DNA of 64,000 nt from Monosiga brevicollis MX1 (lineage: Eukaryota; Opisthokonta; Choanoflagellata; Craspedida; Salpingoecidae): assembly GCF_000002865.3 (NCBI RefSeq), contig NW_001865043.1:1078207-1142206 (forward strand). Reading direction: 5' to 3'. Below are positions 1 through 12,034 of this stretch, piece by piece. Both the position numbers and the translations under genes were made by a program. Numbering within the stretch: the stretch's first letter is position 1; every line of letters starts with the position of its first letter. The notes under the pieces are model-generated. The model made no database searches. It saw nothing but the letters and a program-made list of their open reading frames with translations, and was not told the DNA's origin.

Positions 1-2640
1 AGCCAGAGGACGCAGGTGGGCTGGTGGTGCCGCAGGAGCCCAAGGGTCTGCACAAGAATTGGGCTTACATCGTCACCCAGTGCTTGGGCCAACCGGGCGC
101 GCTGCTCGAGCTTTGCATTGCGCTTGGCCCGCTTCGTGGTAGGGGCTGCTCCCTGCCCGGCTGCACAGAGGGGGTGACAGCGGGGGTGAGTTTTGAAAGT
201 GGCAGCTTCGAGCCAATGATGCAACTTGCTGAGGCCTCACCTAGACCAGAGCTGGCGTGCGTCTCAACTGGAACAGGCGGTGCCGGTGATGCGGGCAGCC
301 CTTCTTTCCTGGCTTCCTTCTTGGCAGCGTGTCGCGCCTGCATGACACCCGGACAACAAGCAGCCAAAAATGGACAGCGTTTGGTGACATCACGATGGAT
401 GCGGAACCAGGAGAAGCGAAAGCAGGAGAAGCGGGGCGTAGCGTGCGCTTCGTGAGGGGCGCGGGCATACCCGCTTCTTGGCGATGCGATCCATGCGCTT
501 GCGAGTGCCGATTGAGACATCACTCAGCAACGCACAACGTTGTGCATCCAGTGCATCAAAGTCACTGGGCACGACACCTTGAGCTTCGAGATCCGCTCGC
601 CATGCTGCCGCAACAGACGTGCAGTCCACGTCCCCCTCGAAGCGTTTGCGGCTACCCTCGTCCGCTGTCGCGAACCGCCTGTGGCACAGAAAGTTACGGT
701 TAAGAGCTGTAGAGGCATGTTAAAGTTTGCTATAGACTTCAAATACGGCTGGTGCTTAAGGTTGACGGCACACCTGAACGATGGCTGGCACGCCCGCAAT
801 GCAGGCAAAATGGCTGTGTTTTCAAAATCTTCAGCAAGTCGAGCGTCCAGAGCATCGAGTACCAACGTCAGCTGGCGGGGCGCATTCGCTATGGAAGAGC
901 CAGCGCGTCATGCAATACGCGAGCATGCGAATGGTGAGCCATGCACCGGCCTGCATCATGTTCACTGCCAGCGGAGGGACGTGCGTTCGACTCACCAAGG
1001 GCCAGCTCCTCAGCCAGGCGTGGGTAGCGCACGATGGCCATGTGGAGGAAATATTGGAGGTGCTCACGCGCTGTACCTGGAAGCGCGTCCCCAGTACTTC
1101 GAAAACGGTCGATGTACTCTCGCGATAGCTACACGGTTTACGCTGTGTCGTGAGTACTTGGGCGGCCATGTGCCGGTACGGGCGGAGAAACGAGCTGGGT
1201 CGCTTCGCACCTGAATAACATCTTCAGGCGCTTCAGCTTTGAGCATGCACGGATTGTAGAGAAGACCCTCGCCTACGACAACGCCATCGACGCCTACACG
1301 TGCAGGTTGGCCCGGGTCAGCGGGAGAGACCGTGTGGCCGTATGTGCCTTGGTATGATCAAACGTAGGGGGGTTGCGTGGGTGTCGCACAAACCAACCCG
1401 TGTAGGCGAGGCAGGCTTCGATTTGCTCGCGAACCACGAGGTCACCATTGTACAGGATGGGAATGCCCACCGCCGCTCTGTGCAGACGGTTTCGCAGGCA
1501 AGTGTGGTCAGATGACTCGCGGCACGGCATGACAGAGCTTGAGTACAGATGCCATCAAAAATGGTTAATCGAACCGTATTTGTGCAATGTCTTCCCAGTT
1601 GGCGATGCCACGCCGACTGTCGAGCTGTGCTGACGTACGACCCTCGATGGTGAGCAGGCTGACGCCCCATGCTTCGAGGCGTTGTGCTGTGGCAATGGTT
1701 TCAGCTACCGATGCTTGCAAGCGCAGCTTGCACGTGACTGTTGGTGCACGGAAAACCCGCGATGAACAAGGAGTAGCATTAAGCAGAGGGAAATAACAAA
1801 AGCTTGCTGTGCATTGAATGAACCGCCGCAGGCCGAGAGTAGGCATCAACTCACTTGGGACTTGCGTCGCGACGCCCGCTCGCACAACGCTCTCGAGTTG
1901 TGTGGGGTTCTTGAGGAGATATTCACCGTACCCGCCTGTGATGCAAAGATCAGAAATGAGGAAGTTGCTAGCGCTGGCGTTGCTATCCCTGGTTGATCGA
2001 TTTGAAGCTGCACATACCGCGCTCTGCACGCTTTGACGTCCAGCTCAGATTCAAGTCCACGCCGCGGCAGCGTAGGCGCACCTGAGAGCAGCAGCTGTAT
2101 GAATCTTGGCGTCCTTCGATTCTTCTCGGAACAAGGTACAAGCCTGTAGCTTTCAGCGACGTACCTTGTCAATGGCGCGGGCGAAGAAGTCGCCGTTGTT
2201 GGCGCAGAACTACATCACGCAAGACAGAACAAGGATCATGCAACAGAACGAGACATTGAGCGCTGCGTCTCGGCCGTCTGACGGTTGGCGGGCGCTGTGA
2301 GGTGGTACCTGCACAATCACGTTCTCGGCCGGTTGTGTGTCTAGGTTGAGGTTGAGATAATTGGGGTTTTCCACTGCATGCCGCGCGTACAGCATGGGAC
2401 TGAAAGCTGCCACAACGCCTCGCTCGTAGCTAAGAAGACAGGGCGTGAGTTTGTTGCACATGGTCCGGGAAGCACGACCGAATTGACGACTCACCACATG
2501 GTCCGAAAAGCCAGATCAGAGCCACCCACGAGCGGTGCCAAAAACACACGCTTGGCTCCAAGCGAACGCAGCCACTCTTGCATCTCGTGCACCGGTCCAG
2601 CCACTACCCCACCTTCTATGACACCACCTGCGGCTGCCAT
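1..2640 (-). CDS. Dus1-like tRNA-dihydrouridine synthase family protein, catalytic motifs altered (3' end outside window)
   Basis: Spliced minus-strand gene. The ATG is at 2640 and the N-terminus reads MAAAGG, then FLAPLVGGSDLAFRTM. Successive exons give FSPMLYARHAVENPNYLNLN, VIVQ-FCANNGDFFARAIDK (about 2340 to 2164), VDLNL...RGGYGEYLLKNP (about 2090-1870), ITCKLRL...LLTIEGRT (about 1740-1570), IPILYNGDLVVREQIEACL (about 1475-1400) and VDGVVVGEGLLYNPCML (about 1290-1225). These follow the eukaryotic Dus1 TIM barrel in order. Family role: FMN/NADPH-dependent reduction of uridine 16/17 in tRNA. Seen here, however, the LNLGCPQ segment with the catalytic Cys reads LNLSWTS with no length change, and HGRT reads EGRT. 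The flavin-contact Lys (TCKLR) is kept. Residues ending near 1000 and a basic C-terminal stretch (about 390-630, and 1-140 with KRAKRNAKLEQRARLAQAL) probably complete the protein; the end is not certain. Dihydrouridine synthase activity is doubtful. Confidence 0.8.
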
Positions 2641-3547
2641 CCCGACCCAGCACGCGGCTCGCTGTGTGTGTGTGTGTGTGTGTGTGTGTGTCGTTTTCTA
2701 AAATGAACTGGTGTTCTTCATTTTATAACAATATATTGCTAACAACACATTGCTATTTGCAACTAGCTTATAAATATTTTTTATAAATTGGCAGTCGGTA
2801 TTTCGGTTCATGCTCCGCTATCTTTTCTGTTGTGCGTTTCAAAGCAAGGCACAGCAGGGGCGTTGGATTTTGGTGGATCTAACGACTGTGCTCTCGTATC
2901 CGTGCCCTGCCTGTGGATCCTGACCCAGCCCCGACATTGAAATTAAATTTTTATTCTTTTGAATTACCGGATTTTGAGTCCAAACTTGACTTTACGATCC
3001 CATTCGCGCTAATCGGCTTGTGAAGTGCTTCAACATGTTGGCAACCCAGTTCAACAGGATCAAGTGGGACGACCGTGGAGCCTGACAAGAACTCAAGTGG
3101 CGAGTTTGGAGGCAGGCGGGAGTGACAAGCACGAAAGAGTTCGAGAGAGTTTGAGAGAAAGAACACCCACGTTAATTCATCATTATATCGTAAGAAATGC
3201 GTTTAGGGACCGGAGTATTTTTACACAGTCAGTCCGAAGAAAATTTTTGAAACACAACTTGTCCCAACTTTTCGTAACGAATTGAACCATGCAGACTTTG
3301 TTCTTACGAGCAGACCGCCAAAAGATCAAACCTTCCGAGTCCGCCCAAACCAGTCTACACACTGTACACACGTCGTCACACCACACACACGCGCACACGC
3401 ACACGCACACCGTACACGCTTTACAAATAAGGGGATTAGCCTTGAAACTCGAGGCGCTCACACATTTTTCTTCCCCCTCTCTGCTTCCCCTAGCAAGATC
3501 ACCGCTGCGATCATCCTTTTTGTCTTCGCCGCGATCATTCAACCACA
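2641..3547. promoter_or_regulatory. Divergent intergenic region (Dus1-like / claudin-like)
   Basis: Shared upstream region of two head-to-head genes. It holds a (GT)n run at 2663-2691 only about 22 bases upstream of the minus-strand ATG, so probably inside that gene's 5' UTR. An AT-rich stretch follows at about 2700-2800, and a short CA-rich patch lies at 3365-3410. No convincing coding exon was seen. Confidence 0.5.
2663..2691. repeat. (GT)n microsatellite
   Basis: About 14 uninterrupted TG units directly upstream of the Dus1-like start codon. Confidence 0.95.
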
Positions 3548-5060
3548 ATGGCTGGCCTTCGCCTCTTCCTGATCGTGTCCAATGTGCTGGCCTTTTTGTT
3601 GGCATCCGGTACGCCCTCTCGCATCCGGCTTGGGGCTCGAAGCAAGCATGATGTGCTCACCCAGGCTTTCTCTCGATGGCGTGGCCATCACGTTTGCAGG
3701 CCTTCCCTTTACGCCGTGGCGCCAGGTGGCTGGATCGGTATGATCTCTGTTCTCTCCTCCGCCTCTCTAAGCTTCCTGCCCGCACGCGGCCCAATTGTCA
3801 TTCTCATGACCTTTTTCGTCGGTAGAGTTGTGCCGTTCACGCTGCGCCAGCTTACATTCTGGGAGACAACGGCCTGTACAGTGTCACCCTCTGGTGTGTC
3901 AGAAGCGTACCCTTGCGTTAGGGCAGCTCCATCCGCTTATTCAACTTTTCTTACAAACCCAACTGCTTGGTCTCTTCAGGATCGGAGATTTTTGCGATGG
4001 CACCTTGGCTGGCGTGAGCAGCGTTTGCTCAAAATTTCAAGCAACAGTGGCGCTCTGCTCCCTGATTGTCACCTTTGAATTGGTTCGTCGTATTCTCTCC
4101 TATCGTGCTTCTCTTCACTCTGCCTCTGCCAGTTACTGGGCTCCTTTGGCAGCCGCCGCCAACCTCATGCTACGTCATTGATACGCCCAGGTCAGCATCA
4201 TTTTGAGTGCCACGTGCTGCTGTACTGGCGGTCGTGTCTACGTTGCCGTTGCTGTGCTTCAGGGGCTTGTGGTCATTCTGACCGGTGCTGCACTTGGCAC
4301 TTTAAAAAAGGCCTCTGAGCTCGCTGACGACCTTTCTCTAATCCAGCTGCTCTTCGACGATTGCAGCAGTCGAGGTTTCACCAATCACCCCGGGATGACC
4401 TTGCCCATCCTCGTGATCCTAGTCTCGGTTGTGTCCATCTGCTTTGCCACCATTCTGGCGCAGCGTGCGTGCAAAAAACATCGGGATCAGGACTTGAACA
4501 TGAACGTTCCGGGCGTCACGCGCCCTGTCAGCCAGCCTAGTAAGCCTCGTAAGTCTCAGCGTCTCTGACTCCTCCCCCTGCCCTTTGCACACCACCCGCC
4601 CCGCCCCATATCCCCTCCCATTTGGCTCGCGCAGCCTCACACGGCCCTTTGATATGCAGCGTCCTCGGTAATGTACCATCCCGACCAGAGCGCGTGGTCG
4701 CCGCCGCAAACGAACCTTGCCTTTCAGCCGACGCCGGCCTCGCAGCCGCAAGTGACCGGGCAGAGCGACGCACAGCCCCAGCTTCACGCAAACACACAGC
4801 AGCAGCAGTTCTGGCAGCAGCAACAAACTTCGGTCGCCTCGTCAGTGGGCACAAACCGGTCGAATCCTGGGTCATTTGCCGTAACGTTGTGGCAGCCCAT
4901 TGCTGCGTCTCAGCCCAGAGCCACTGCGTCGGGCAGCACACTCCCGAGCCAGCACGTGCCCGTGAGTGGCACGGACCCTGCGCAGTATCATGCAAGGCAA
5001 GCCACCTCCTTTGCGGCCATGCCCGATCCCAGCGCTGCGCCGAACAGCAGCGAGGCTTGA
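3548..5060 (+). CDS. Claudin/PMP22-like four-transmembrane protein with Pro/Gln-rich cytoplasmic tail
   Basis: Spliced plus-strand gene. Exon 1 (ATG 3548) encodes hydrophobic MAGLRLFLIVSNVLAFLLAS (TM1). The next exons give PFTPWRQVAGS (about 3695-3737), then SCAV...GDNGLYSVTL (about 3831-3892) and WIGDFCDGTLAGVSSVC followed by TM2 (LCSLIVTFEL; about 3980-4083). TM3 and TM4 lie in an exon from about 4192 (LQGLVVILTGAALG; LPILVILVSVVSICFATIL). A junction from A|GTAAG near 4529 to CAG|CG near 4659 joins a last exon ending in a Q/P/S-rich tail and stop at 5060. The first loop carries W...GLxxxxLW...C...C, close to the W-GLW-C-C signature of the claudin/PMP22/TARP superfamily, with the two Cys 11 residues apart. 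Family role: tetraspan membrane proteins in cell contact or channel regulation. Function here is inferred only; other four-pass families are possible. Confidence 0.65.
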
Positions 5061-5286
5061 GTGCCACCAGCCTTTGCTGACACAACCTCGTGAAACTTTT
5101 CTTCCTTCCCTTTTGTTTCTTTGCTCTTCTGCCCTTCTTTCCTCACAGATCAAATCTCCCTTTCATCTGCTCACAGCATGAAGAACAAGATGTTGAGGAC
5201 AGGCGCGATGAAAGGGCAAGGAGGGAGAGAGAGGGGGGGAGAGAGAGAGCCTGAGAGCTTGAGAGAGCTTAAAGAGAGCTTGAGAG

Positions 5287-5343
<57 letters not shown>

Positions 5344-5423
5344 GAGAGAAAGAGGAAGAGAGAGAGAGAGAGCTTGAGAGCTTGAGAGCTTGAGAGAGCT
5401 TAAAGAGAGCTTAAAGAGAGCTT

Positions 5424-5455
<32 letters not shown>

Positions 5456-5505
5456 AAGAGGTTGAGAGAGCTTGAGAGAGCTTAAAGAGAGCTTGAGAGA
5501 GAGAG

Positions 5506-5539
<34 letters not shown>

Positions 5540-5756
5540 AGGCTGGCTAGATTGTGGTTAAGAGGTAGGCATGTAACAAAACGGCCACGGAAAGGGGAAA
5601 TGACACGACAAAATTGGTCAAGAAACAGCAAGAAAGAAAAAAAAAAAAAGGTCGAGCGCCATCGCGCATTGCTCACGCGTCATTCCTCCTTTGTCGCTGG
5701 CCTACCATCGGCCCTGCCAAGATGGCTCACCGATCAAACTAAGACATAAATGAAAT
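5061..5756. repeat. Convergent intergenic region with GA-rich compound repeat
   Basis: About 5218-5540 is almost pure purine: long (GA)n runs interspersed with a recurring GAGAGCTTGAGAGC / AGCTTAAAGAGAGC unit. It lies between the 3' ends of two convergent genes. ORFs crossing it are low-complexity artefacts. Confidence 0.9.
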
Positions 5757-7175
5757 CTATTCGGCCAGGTCATAGTATGCGTAGCGAGACACGTTCACGT
5801 TGGCATACTGGCTTGTTTTGGTCTTGACCCAGTTGCGCTGCAAGAGGCGGTTGGCCTGCGTGCCAAAGTCGTACTCAGTAGAGGCTTGCTGACGGTCGTA
5901 AAAGGTGGTGCGCCCGTGCAGAAGGGACATGTCGTTGGCAAAGAGAATCTCGCCCTTGGCCATGTTGTAGCGCAGCTGCAGTGACTCTTCGAGGGTGGCA
6001 TTGGTCAAGGCGTTCAGAGCTGAGATTTGACGATCGGTCAGCGGCTCACCAGCACGCGCGTGGGCCGATTCAAGGTACTCTCGAAGCCAGCGGAAGCAGG
6101 GGTACCCATCCGTGCCATGAAAAAGGATGGGTGCTCGGTAAAACCGCTCCGAGAAACCACGCAGCTCCCAGAGAAAATCCTCCTTCAGCGTCTCCAGTGC
6201 CTCGGGATCGTGCTTGGCCAGGTAAGCCTCGACGGTGCTGCTGGACAGCAAGATGCTCTCGCCGCCCTCAGCAGCTGGCTGGAGACAGGTCAAGAGCATG
6301 TATTCCCAGGTCTCGGGCACGTTGACGTTGTCCGTGTGCATGGATCCACCTGCAGCAACGACGGTCAGAACATCAAATCAAGAAGCGCTCTACCCACATG
6401 CCAACTCTACATGAAAATATTTAAAGAGGCAACGGGAGATGTTTGCGTGCTTACGCACCCTCATGTGACTGATGATAACGCTGGCCGTCCACCATCTTGC
6501 GGCCGGCATCGCGATCAAAGACGAGAATGGACTTGTCACCGGCGGCGTTTTGCACCAGGGGGGTACCCAGGCAGCTGCTCATGGCGAGGGCGGCGAAGCG
6601 CATCTAACAGAAGAATCGTCAAACCACACTGGTCAATCCAAGAGCGATCCGCAGCGGCCCGAGCCGAGGCACACAATTAATCGAGTTATACACACTCGCA
6701 GCCCACGTCCCCGCCTGGCGGACGACAGCAAAGGCGCACGCACCGCATGAATATTCTTCGCCAGCGAGGGCATCGGCTGGAGGAGGGCGAGTCCGGGGCC
6801 GTCCATGAGATAGGCCTGCTCGAGGTGCTCGACCATCTCACAGGTGAAAGGAAGGTCTGCTCGATCGCATGCCACATGGTCCGGGTTGGTGCTCTGCTCC
6901 AAAGCCTTCTCACACCACGCGTACAGCTCAGCCTCGACCTTGTCGCTGGCATAGTACTGGAGGCTGGACGGGTCTTGCGTCAACTCGCTCCCCCAAGCGC
7001 GAGGGTTTGAGGCACCCAGCGTCTCCGTCGAGTCTGTTGCCAATCGCCCCGACATGGTTGCCACACCACTGCTCAACCCGCGCAACCGCACCAGTGAGCC
7101 GACCCGAGCCACTGTGGCACGTGAGCTCGCACGTCCCTGTCGCATGGCTGCCGTCAAAGCCTTGATCAACGCCAT
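5757..7175 (-). CDS. TauD/TfdA-family Fe(II)/2-oxoglutarate-dependent oxygenase
   Basis: Three exons on the minus strand. Exon 1 runs from ATG 7175 to about 6744 and begins with a basic, Ser/Arg-rich stretch (MALIKALTAAMRQGRASSRA) that could be a mitochondrial targeting signal. Exon 2 spans about 6603-6457 (MRFAALAMSSCLGTPLVQN ... DGQRYHQSHEG). Exon 3 runs from about 6350 to the stop at 5757. The metal triad is visible: HxD in GGSMHTDN at the start of exon 3 and the distal His in LLHGRTTFYD near the C-terminus. The family hydroxylates small molecules (taurine, butyrobetaine, trimethyllysine and others); the substrate cannot be read from sequence. The protein is about 385 aa, normal for the family. 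It shares a divergent upstream region with the FAM184-like gene. Confidence 0.8.
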
Positions 7176-7962
7176 GGTGAAGGGTGTCTGTTTGGGTATC
7201 AATCAGAGGTGTGACGATGCCTGCACGTCGGTGTGGCGGTTGTCCACGGGGTTGTGGTTTAAAACTGCAGCATATGTATGGGGATGGCCGCTTGCAGGTG
7301 TGAGTTGCACCAAGAGCAGAGAATAAAAATTCTGACATCCAGATGATGCAAGACACGGGACAGAAGAACATCTGTTTTATTGACATGTTGCTTAACATCG
7401 GCGACTTCCGCTGACAAAAGAGCGATTTTCTCTCTCTCTCTCTTCGGGTTCAGGCGTTGCCGGCTCATACGGCGAGCACTGGTCTCTGCCCTTGTTGGTG
7501 AGTGTCTGGCACTTCCTGGCAACAGCTTGCGTATGGCGACAGCACACAACAGCCTGTACTGCTGGATTTATTTTTTCAATAAAACGGAACAAAACCGCTG
7601 GGAAAGGCAGATCTTGAGCCTTTGGCAGGTAAGCTGTCGCTCGATCAGACTAGACCGGGCCTCGCCCCGTGCCCGGCGAGCTCAGCTGTCCTTTTTTGCG
7701 CCGTGGCCAAATGCTGGTACGAAGAAACGAACTGAGCAAAGCGTGTGCTGCTCTCCTCTTCTCAGATTAGCCTGGCACAGCGAGACGCGTGCTTGCCCTC
7801 GCTCGCTACACCATCTGCAGAGCGCATCATGCGGAACAGCTGAGCCAGACACGCGGGGCGGAGGTGGGGAGGGTTCGCGTCGTTGGTGGCGTCTGAGTTC
7901 ACCCGGGAACGCGGGCGCTAAACGGCACGAGGGCTGGTCCAGACGGTGGTATACCCATCGTG
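7176..7962. promoter_or_regulatory. Divergent intergenic region (TauD / FAM184-like)
   Basis: Nearly 800 bp between two head-to-head start codons. It contains a short CT run (7430-7443) and no convincing exon. It probably holds both promoters and both 5' UTRs. Confidence 0.45.
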
Positions 7963-10900
7963 ATGGCGGACCAGGCCGAAGAGCGCCTGACCAAAAAAGT
8001 CGCTCAGCTCACCAAGGTCATCGTCCATCTCAATGCAAAGAACGAGGAGCATGAACACGAAAAGCGGAACATTGTTGATGCTTATGAATCGGAAATCACC
8101 GCTTTGCTCGAGGATGCCCGAGATCGTGTCAGTCGTCTTCAGGAGCGTCTCGGCAACACCATATCTTTGGCTGAGCACGAACGTCGTTTAGGGGAGCTGC
8201 GTGCTGAGTGCGACGTGCAACGCAAGAACGACCAAGAGCGCTTTGATGCGCACTGCGAAGAGCTCAACGGGCAAATCAGCGCCAGCAATGCCAAGGTTGT
8301 AGATCTTGAGCAACGGATCCATGCTCTCGAGCAAGATGCTCACAATCTGACTTCAGAGGTTGATGCCCTCAACGCTCGCACGCTACAAGACCGTGGGGAG
8401 CTCGAAACACAACACGGCGAAGCTCTCGAGGCCCTTCAACGTGACCATGCCGCCGCTTTGGCTCAACAAGAGGCCTTGCTAGCGCAAGAGAAGCAACGCA
8501 GCGAAACACGCATTCAACAGCTTTCACAGGAGCTCGAGGGGGCACGGCGAGATACGATAGAGCAGCTAGAGGCAGCTGCCCGAGATCACGAAGTCCAGTT
8601 GGCAGCACGCATCAGCGACAGCCAGGCCGCGCTGGAAAAGACTCAGGCCGAGCTGTCCGCGACGCAGCAGCAAATGACCGACTTACGCGCCCAGGCCGCG
8701 CAACTGACCGAGGCACAAGCCGCACTCCAAAAGGCTCAAAGCGAGAGTCAGCGCTTTCGCCACGAGCTCAAAACCTGTGCCGAGGTTGATGAGCAACGTC
8801 GAGGTGAGATTGCCCAGTTGCAAGCGCGAAACCAAGAGTTGGAGAGCACCGTCAAATCCTCCTCCACAGCCCAGGCCGAGGATCTGGAGGAGCTTCGCAA
8901 AGCCGTGCAAGAAAAGGACGCGCGCCTTGCCGAGCTTACGCGCACAGTAGCCGATCTGGATGCGTATGCGAAACGAGCCGAGCGCTCGCTGGAGGAAAAT
9001 GCCAAAGAATTGTTGGCGCTGCGCAAGCAGTTGGCCGAGTCCAATGCACGCCTGCAGGCCGCCGAGTCTGCTGACAGCGAGCGACAGAATGCTCAGAACA
9101 CCGTGCAAGCTGAGCTCGATCAAGCCAGGACTGAGCTAGCGGCGGCTACGAACGAGCACAAAGATGCCTTGAGCATGCTAAAGAAGGAGCACCGCGATGC
9201 GATGGCGCGATTGGAAAGCAAACACGCACAGGCTGCTGTAGAATGGGAGCAGCGCATGGCCAACACGCAAGAGCAACTCCAGATGAAGATTCAGGTCATT
9301 GGTAATCTCGAGGCGCAAGCCCTGGCCGAAGGCAAGACGCACGTGCAGGAACTCGCGTTGCTGCAAGAAAAGATTGATGCGTTGCATGCCGATACGGATG
9401 TTGCTCAGCGAGCTGAGCAAGAGCGTAAGACACGTCGCCGGATAAAGTAACATTGGCATGGCGCCGCGATGTATTGAACCTTGCACCCTCACCACAGGAC
9501 CCGCGTGCGTGCGTGCGTGCGCGCGTGCGTGTGCTACATATACCCTAGGTGATCGTTCGCAAGCCGAGTTGAGTGCGATGGCAGCAGAGCTGGCCAAGAC
9601 GCAAGGTCAAAAACAGCGTTTGCAGACGCAGTTAGAGCAGATACAACAGGAGCTCAAGGCGCAGGCCGCCAAGTTTGAAGAGACGCTCAACAATGTGCGC
9701 GTGCCATACGAACAACAATGGTTTGGCTCATTGGTCTTCCAATTCTTACTCATGTACTTGTGCATGGTGGCACAGGAGCGTGGCCGAGCCAGCAAAGGCA
9801 ACGAGACGCTGCGTCAGGAATGGGAAGAACGCTTGGCAAAGGTGCGCAGTGAGCATGCGTCCGAACTTGCAGCATTGGAGACGCGTCTTCGTGCAGCGCA
9901 CGAGCAAGACTTGGCAGCCGTCGAAAGCCAATGGCGGGCTCGATTGCGCGAGGCTGAGGTCAGTTTGTGTACGGTTGCTACAGTCAATGATCCTGGCGCC
10001 AAGGTTCAGGTGAGCGTTGACGCACTCAGCTACCCACTGTTCTAGATGACACTGGACGAGTACAAGCACCGAACACGCCTAGCCACTCAGCAGGCACAAA
10101 GTGACCGCTCGGCCATGGATGCAGATGTGCGTATTCGCAGCATCGTTTCAACTTTTGTTTAGTTCTGCCACTTCAGGCTTCGCTGTGCTTTGACAACTCT
10201 GATTTATTTATTGCATGCAATTGTCCCGCTTCCTTTTGCGTGTTGTCATGTTGCGCCGTTTAGATGTCGGCGCTGCGGGAACAATACCGAGCTGAGTTGA
10301 CTGAGGTGCGCAGGGTGTGCAAGCGTGACATGGAGGATGCGGTGGCTCAAGCTCGCGAGGAGGGCGAGCGGCGCTACGCCTCACTTGAGCAAGAGCACCG
10401 CGACCGGATTCGTGTCATCAAAGCTACCCATCAGTCTGAGCTCGAACAACTGCAGCGAAGCCATGCAGCCTATGCAGATCGCCTAACTGCAGGTGAGAAC
10501 CTTGATGCGCTCTTGTGGGTGTCAGCCAAAGAATGAGAGACCGGTCGTGCTACGGCTGGCTGTAGACTTGCGACCCTTCGTGGGTGGAATAGGGTCGTTC
10601 AGCATCGTCATTGCTTGATGTTTTTTTCCTCCCTTGGCGCTCGGCAGGGGCGGCGGGCGAAGTAGAGAAAGCTGTTCTCTCCGCACGGGAGCAACATGCT
10701 GCGGCGCTTCGCGAGCTGGAGCAGCGGTTACAAGAACGGCATAATCGAGAGCTCCAGCATCTCAAAGGTGATTTGGAGATGCAGTACGGGCGCGACTTGG
10801 CGCGTGCGACGCTTCAGCACGACGAGAAAGTGACCAAGCTTGAGTCCACCTGCGGTTGGTTTGCAAGTCCATGCCTCCATTGCTGGAATTGTTCTCTGCT

Positions 10901-12034
10901 GCGAGCAGCCACTTACCTTTGCCAGTTCCATTTACAAGAATCTCATTGTGACGTCGTATTGCGGGCGGATCATATGCAGAATTGCTGCGCATGCAGGTGG
11001 CTGATTTGGATGCTCAACTGCGGATTGCTGAAACCGAAACTCATGCGCGGGAAGAAACAATCCATGGCATGGAGCAGCGCATCGTCATGCTGGAGCAAGG
11101 TAGCCTGGGCGATCCGATGGAAGGCTCCTTCCTATGCTGTGCAGTGCTGATGATGCGGGTTTGTTGGTGTCTGTCTCTGACACGGGTAGATCACCGCGAG
11201 CGAATGGCGCTGCTTGAGCAAGACATGGACAAGCAAGCGCAGGAACACGATCAGCAATTGCGAAACGCCGAGCTGGCTGGGCGGTAGGCCAATAGCATGG
11301 TGGCTGGCATGGCCTTCTTTTGATCATCTCACCTGTTGTTTCGCGTGGCTGGCTTTGGGGTCATTTTTTCTTTTTCCTGGCTGCTTGGTTGGGCGGGAAT
11401 AGGAGCAAGCTGCAAGAGTTTTTAGAGCAGTATCGACAGGAATTCACACAGGCTGGTCTCGAGGCCCAGCGGGTTCAGGGGCAGCTCCAGGCTCGTGTCA
11501 AGCAGCAAGAGGAAGTCCTCAACCGGCTCAAGGGCGAGGTAGGCTTTGTCATGGCAATTACCTCAGCAAGCACGTTGTTGATAGCTAATGTGCTTGCGAT
11601 GTCGTTGACTCGTAGTACGAAGCGCGGCCCCCGCGACCCCAAGACGTGGAACGAATAACTGAACTTGAACATCAGCTTGCTGATGCGTCGCGACGTCTCG
11701 AGTACGTGTTTCTCGAACGAGGGAAAGCCCTGGATGATTGCGTATTATCCCACGATGCTCACTACAATCTCGGGATATGACGCGTCACGCCCATAGGAAA
11801 GCCTTGGGGGAGAGTGAGCGCCTGGGCTTGGAGGTAGTCAACCAGGACCAGACGTTGCGAGTGCTCTTCAAAAAGGGAGCCAGCTCTGCGTCCAATGCGC
11901 CGCCATCAAGCAGCAAGGCCAATTCCACCTCGGGGGCGACGCGGCTCCCTCCAGTGGCAGCCAGGTCTCGCTCCGATGGTCGTCGAGGCTCGGCTGGCCG
12001 CTCGCCGGCCCTCGTCTCCTCTGCCAAAAGCTAG
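7963..12034 (+). CDS. FAM184-like long coiled-coil protein
   Basis: A long first exon (ATG 7963 to about 9423) is followed by roughly ten short exons to the stop at 12034. The N-terminus (LTKKVAQLTKVIVHLNAKNE, then DAYESEITALLEDARDRVSR) resembles the conserved N-terminus of animal FAM184 proteins. The body is Glu/Gln/Arg/Ala-rich heptad coiled coil. Exons near 9555-10010, 10264-10490, 10650-10850, 10990-11100, 11190-11285, 11400-11540 and 11620-11700 continue it. The YEARPPRPQDVERITELEHQ segment (about 11617-11675) and LGLEVVNQDQTLRVLFKKG match the conserved C-terminal FAM184 region. A Ser/Ala/Arg-rich low-complexity tail ends the protein. FAM184 function is poorly known; a structural or cytoskeletal role is inference. 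One intron carries a GCGTGCGT repeat (9505-9530). Confidence 0.72.

Noticed and set aside
1975-2010. VQLQIDQPG reading as the Dus core strand
   Set aside because: This frame lies inside an intron bounded by GTATGT and CATCACAG; the preceding exon supplies VDLNL at the right spacing.
5482-5749. Open frames in the GA-rich tract
   Set aside because: Simple-repeat translation without a start context or domain.
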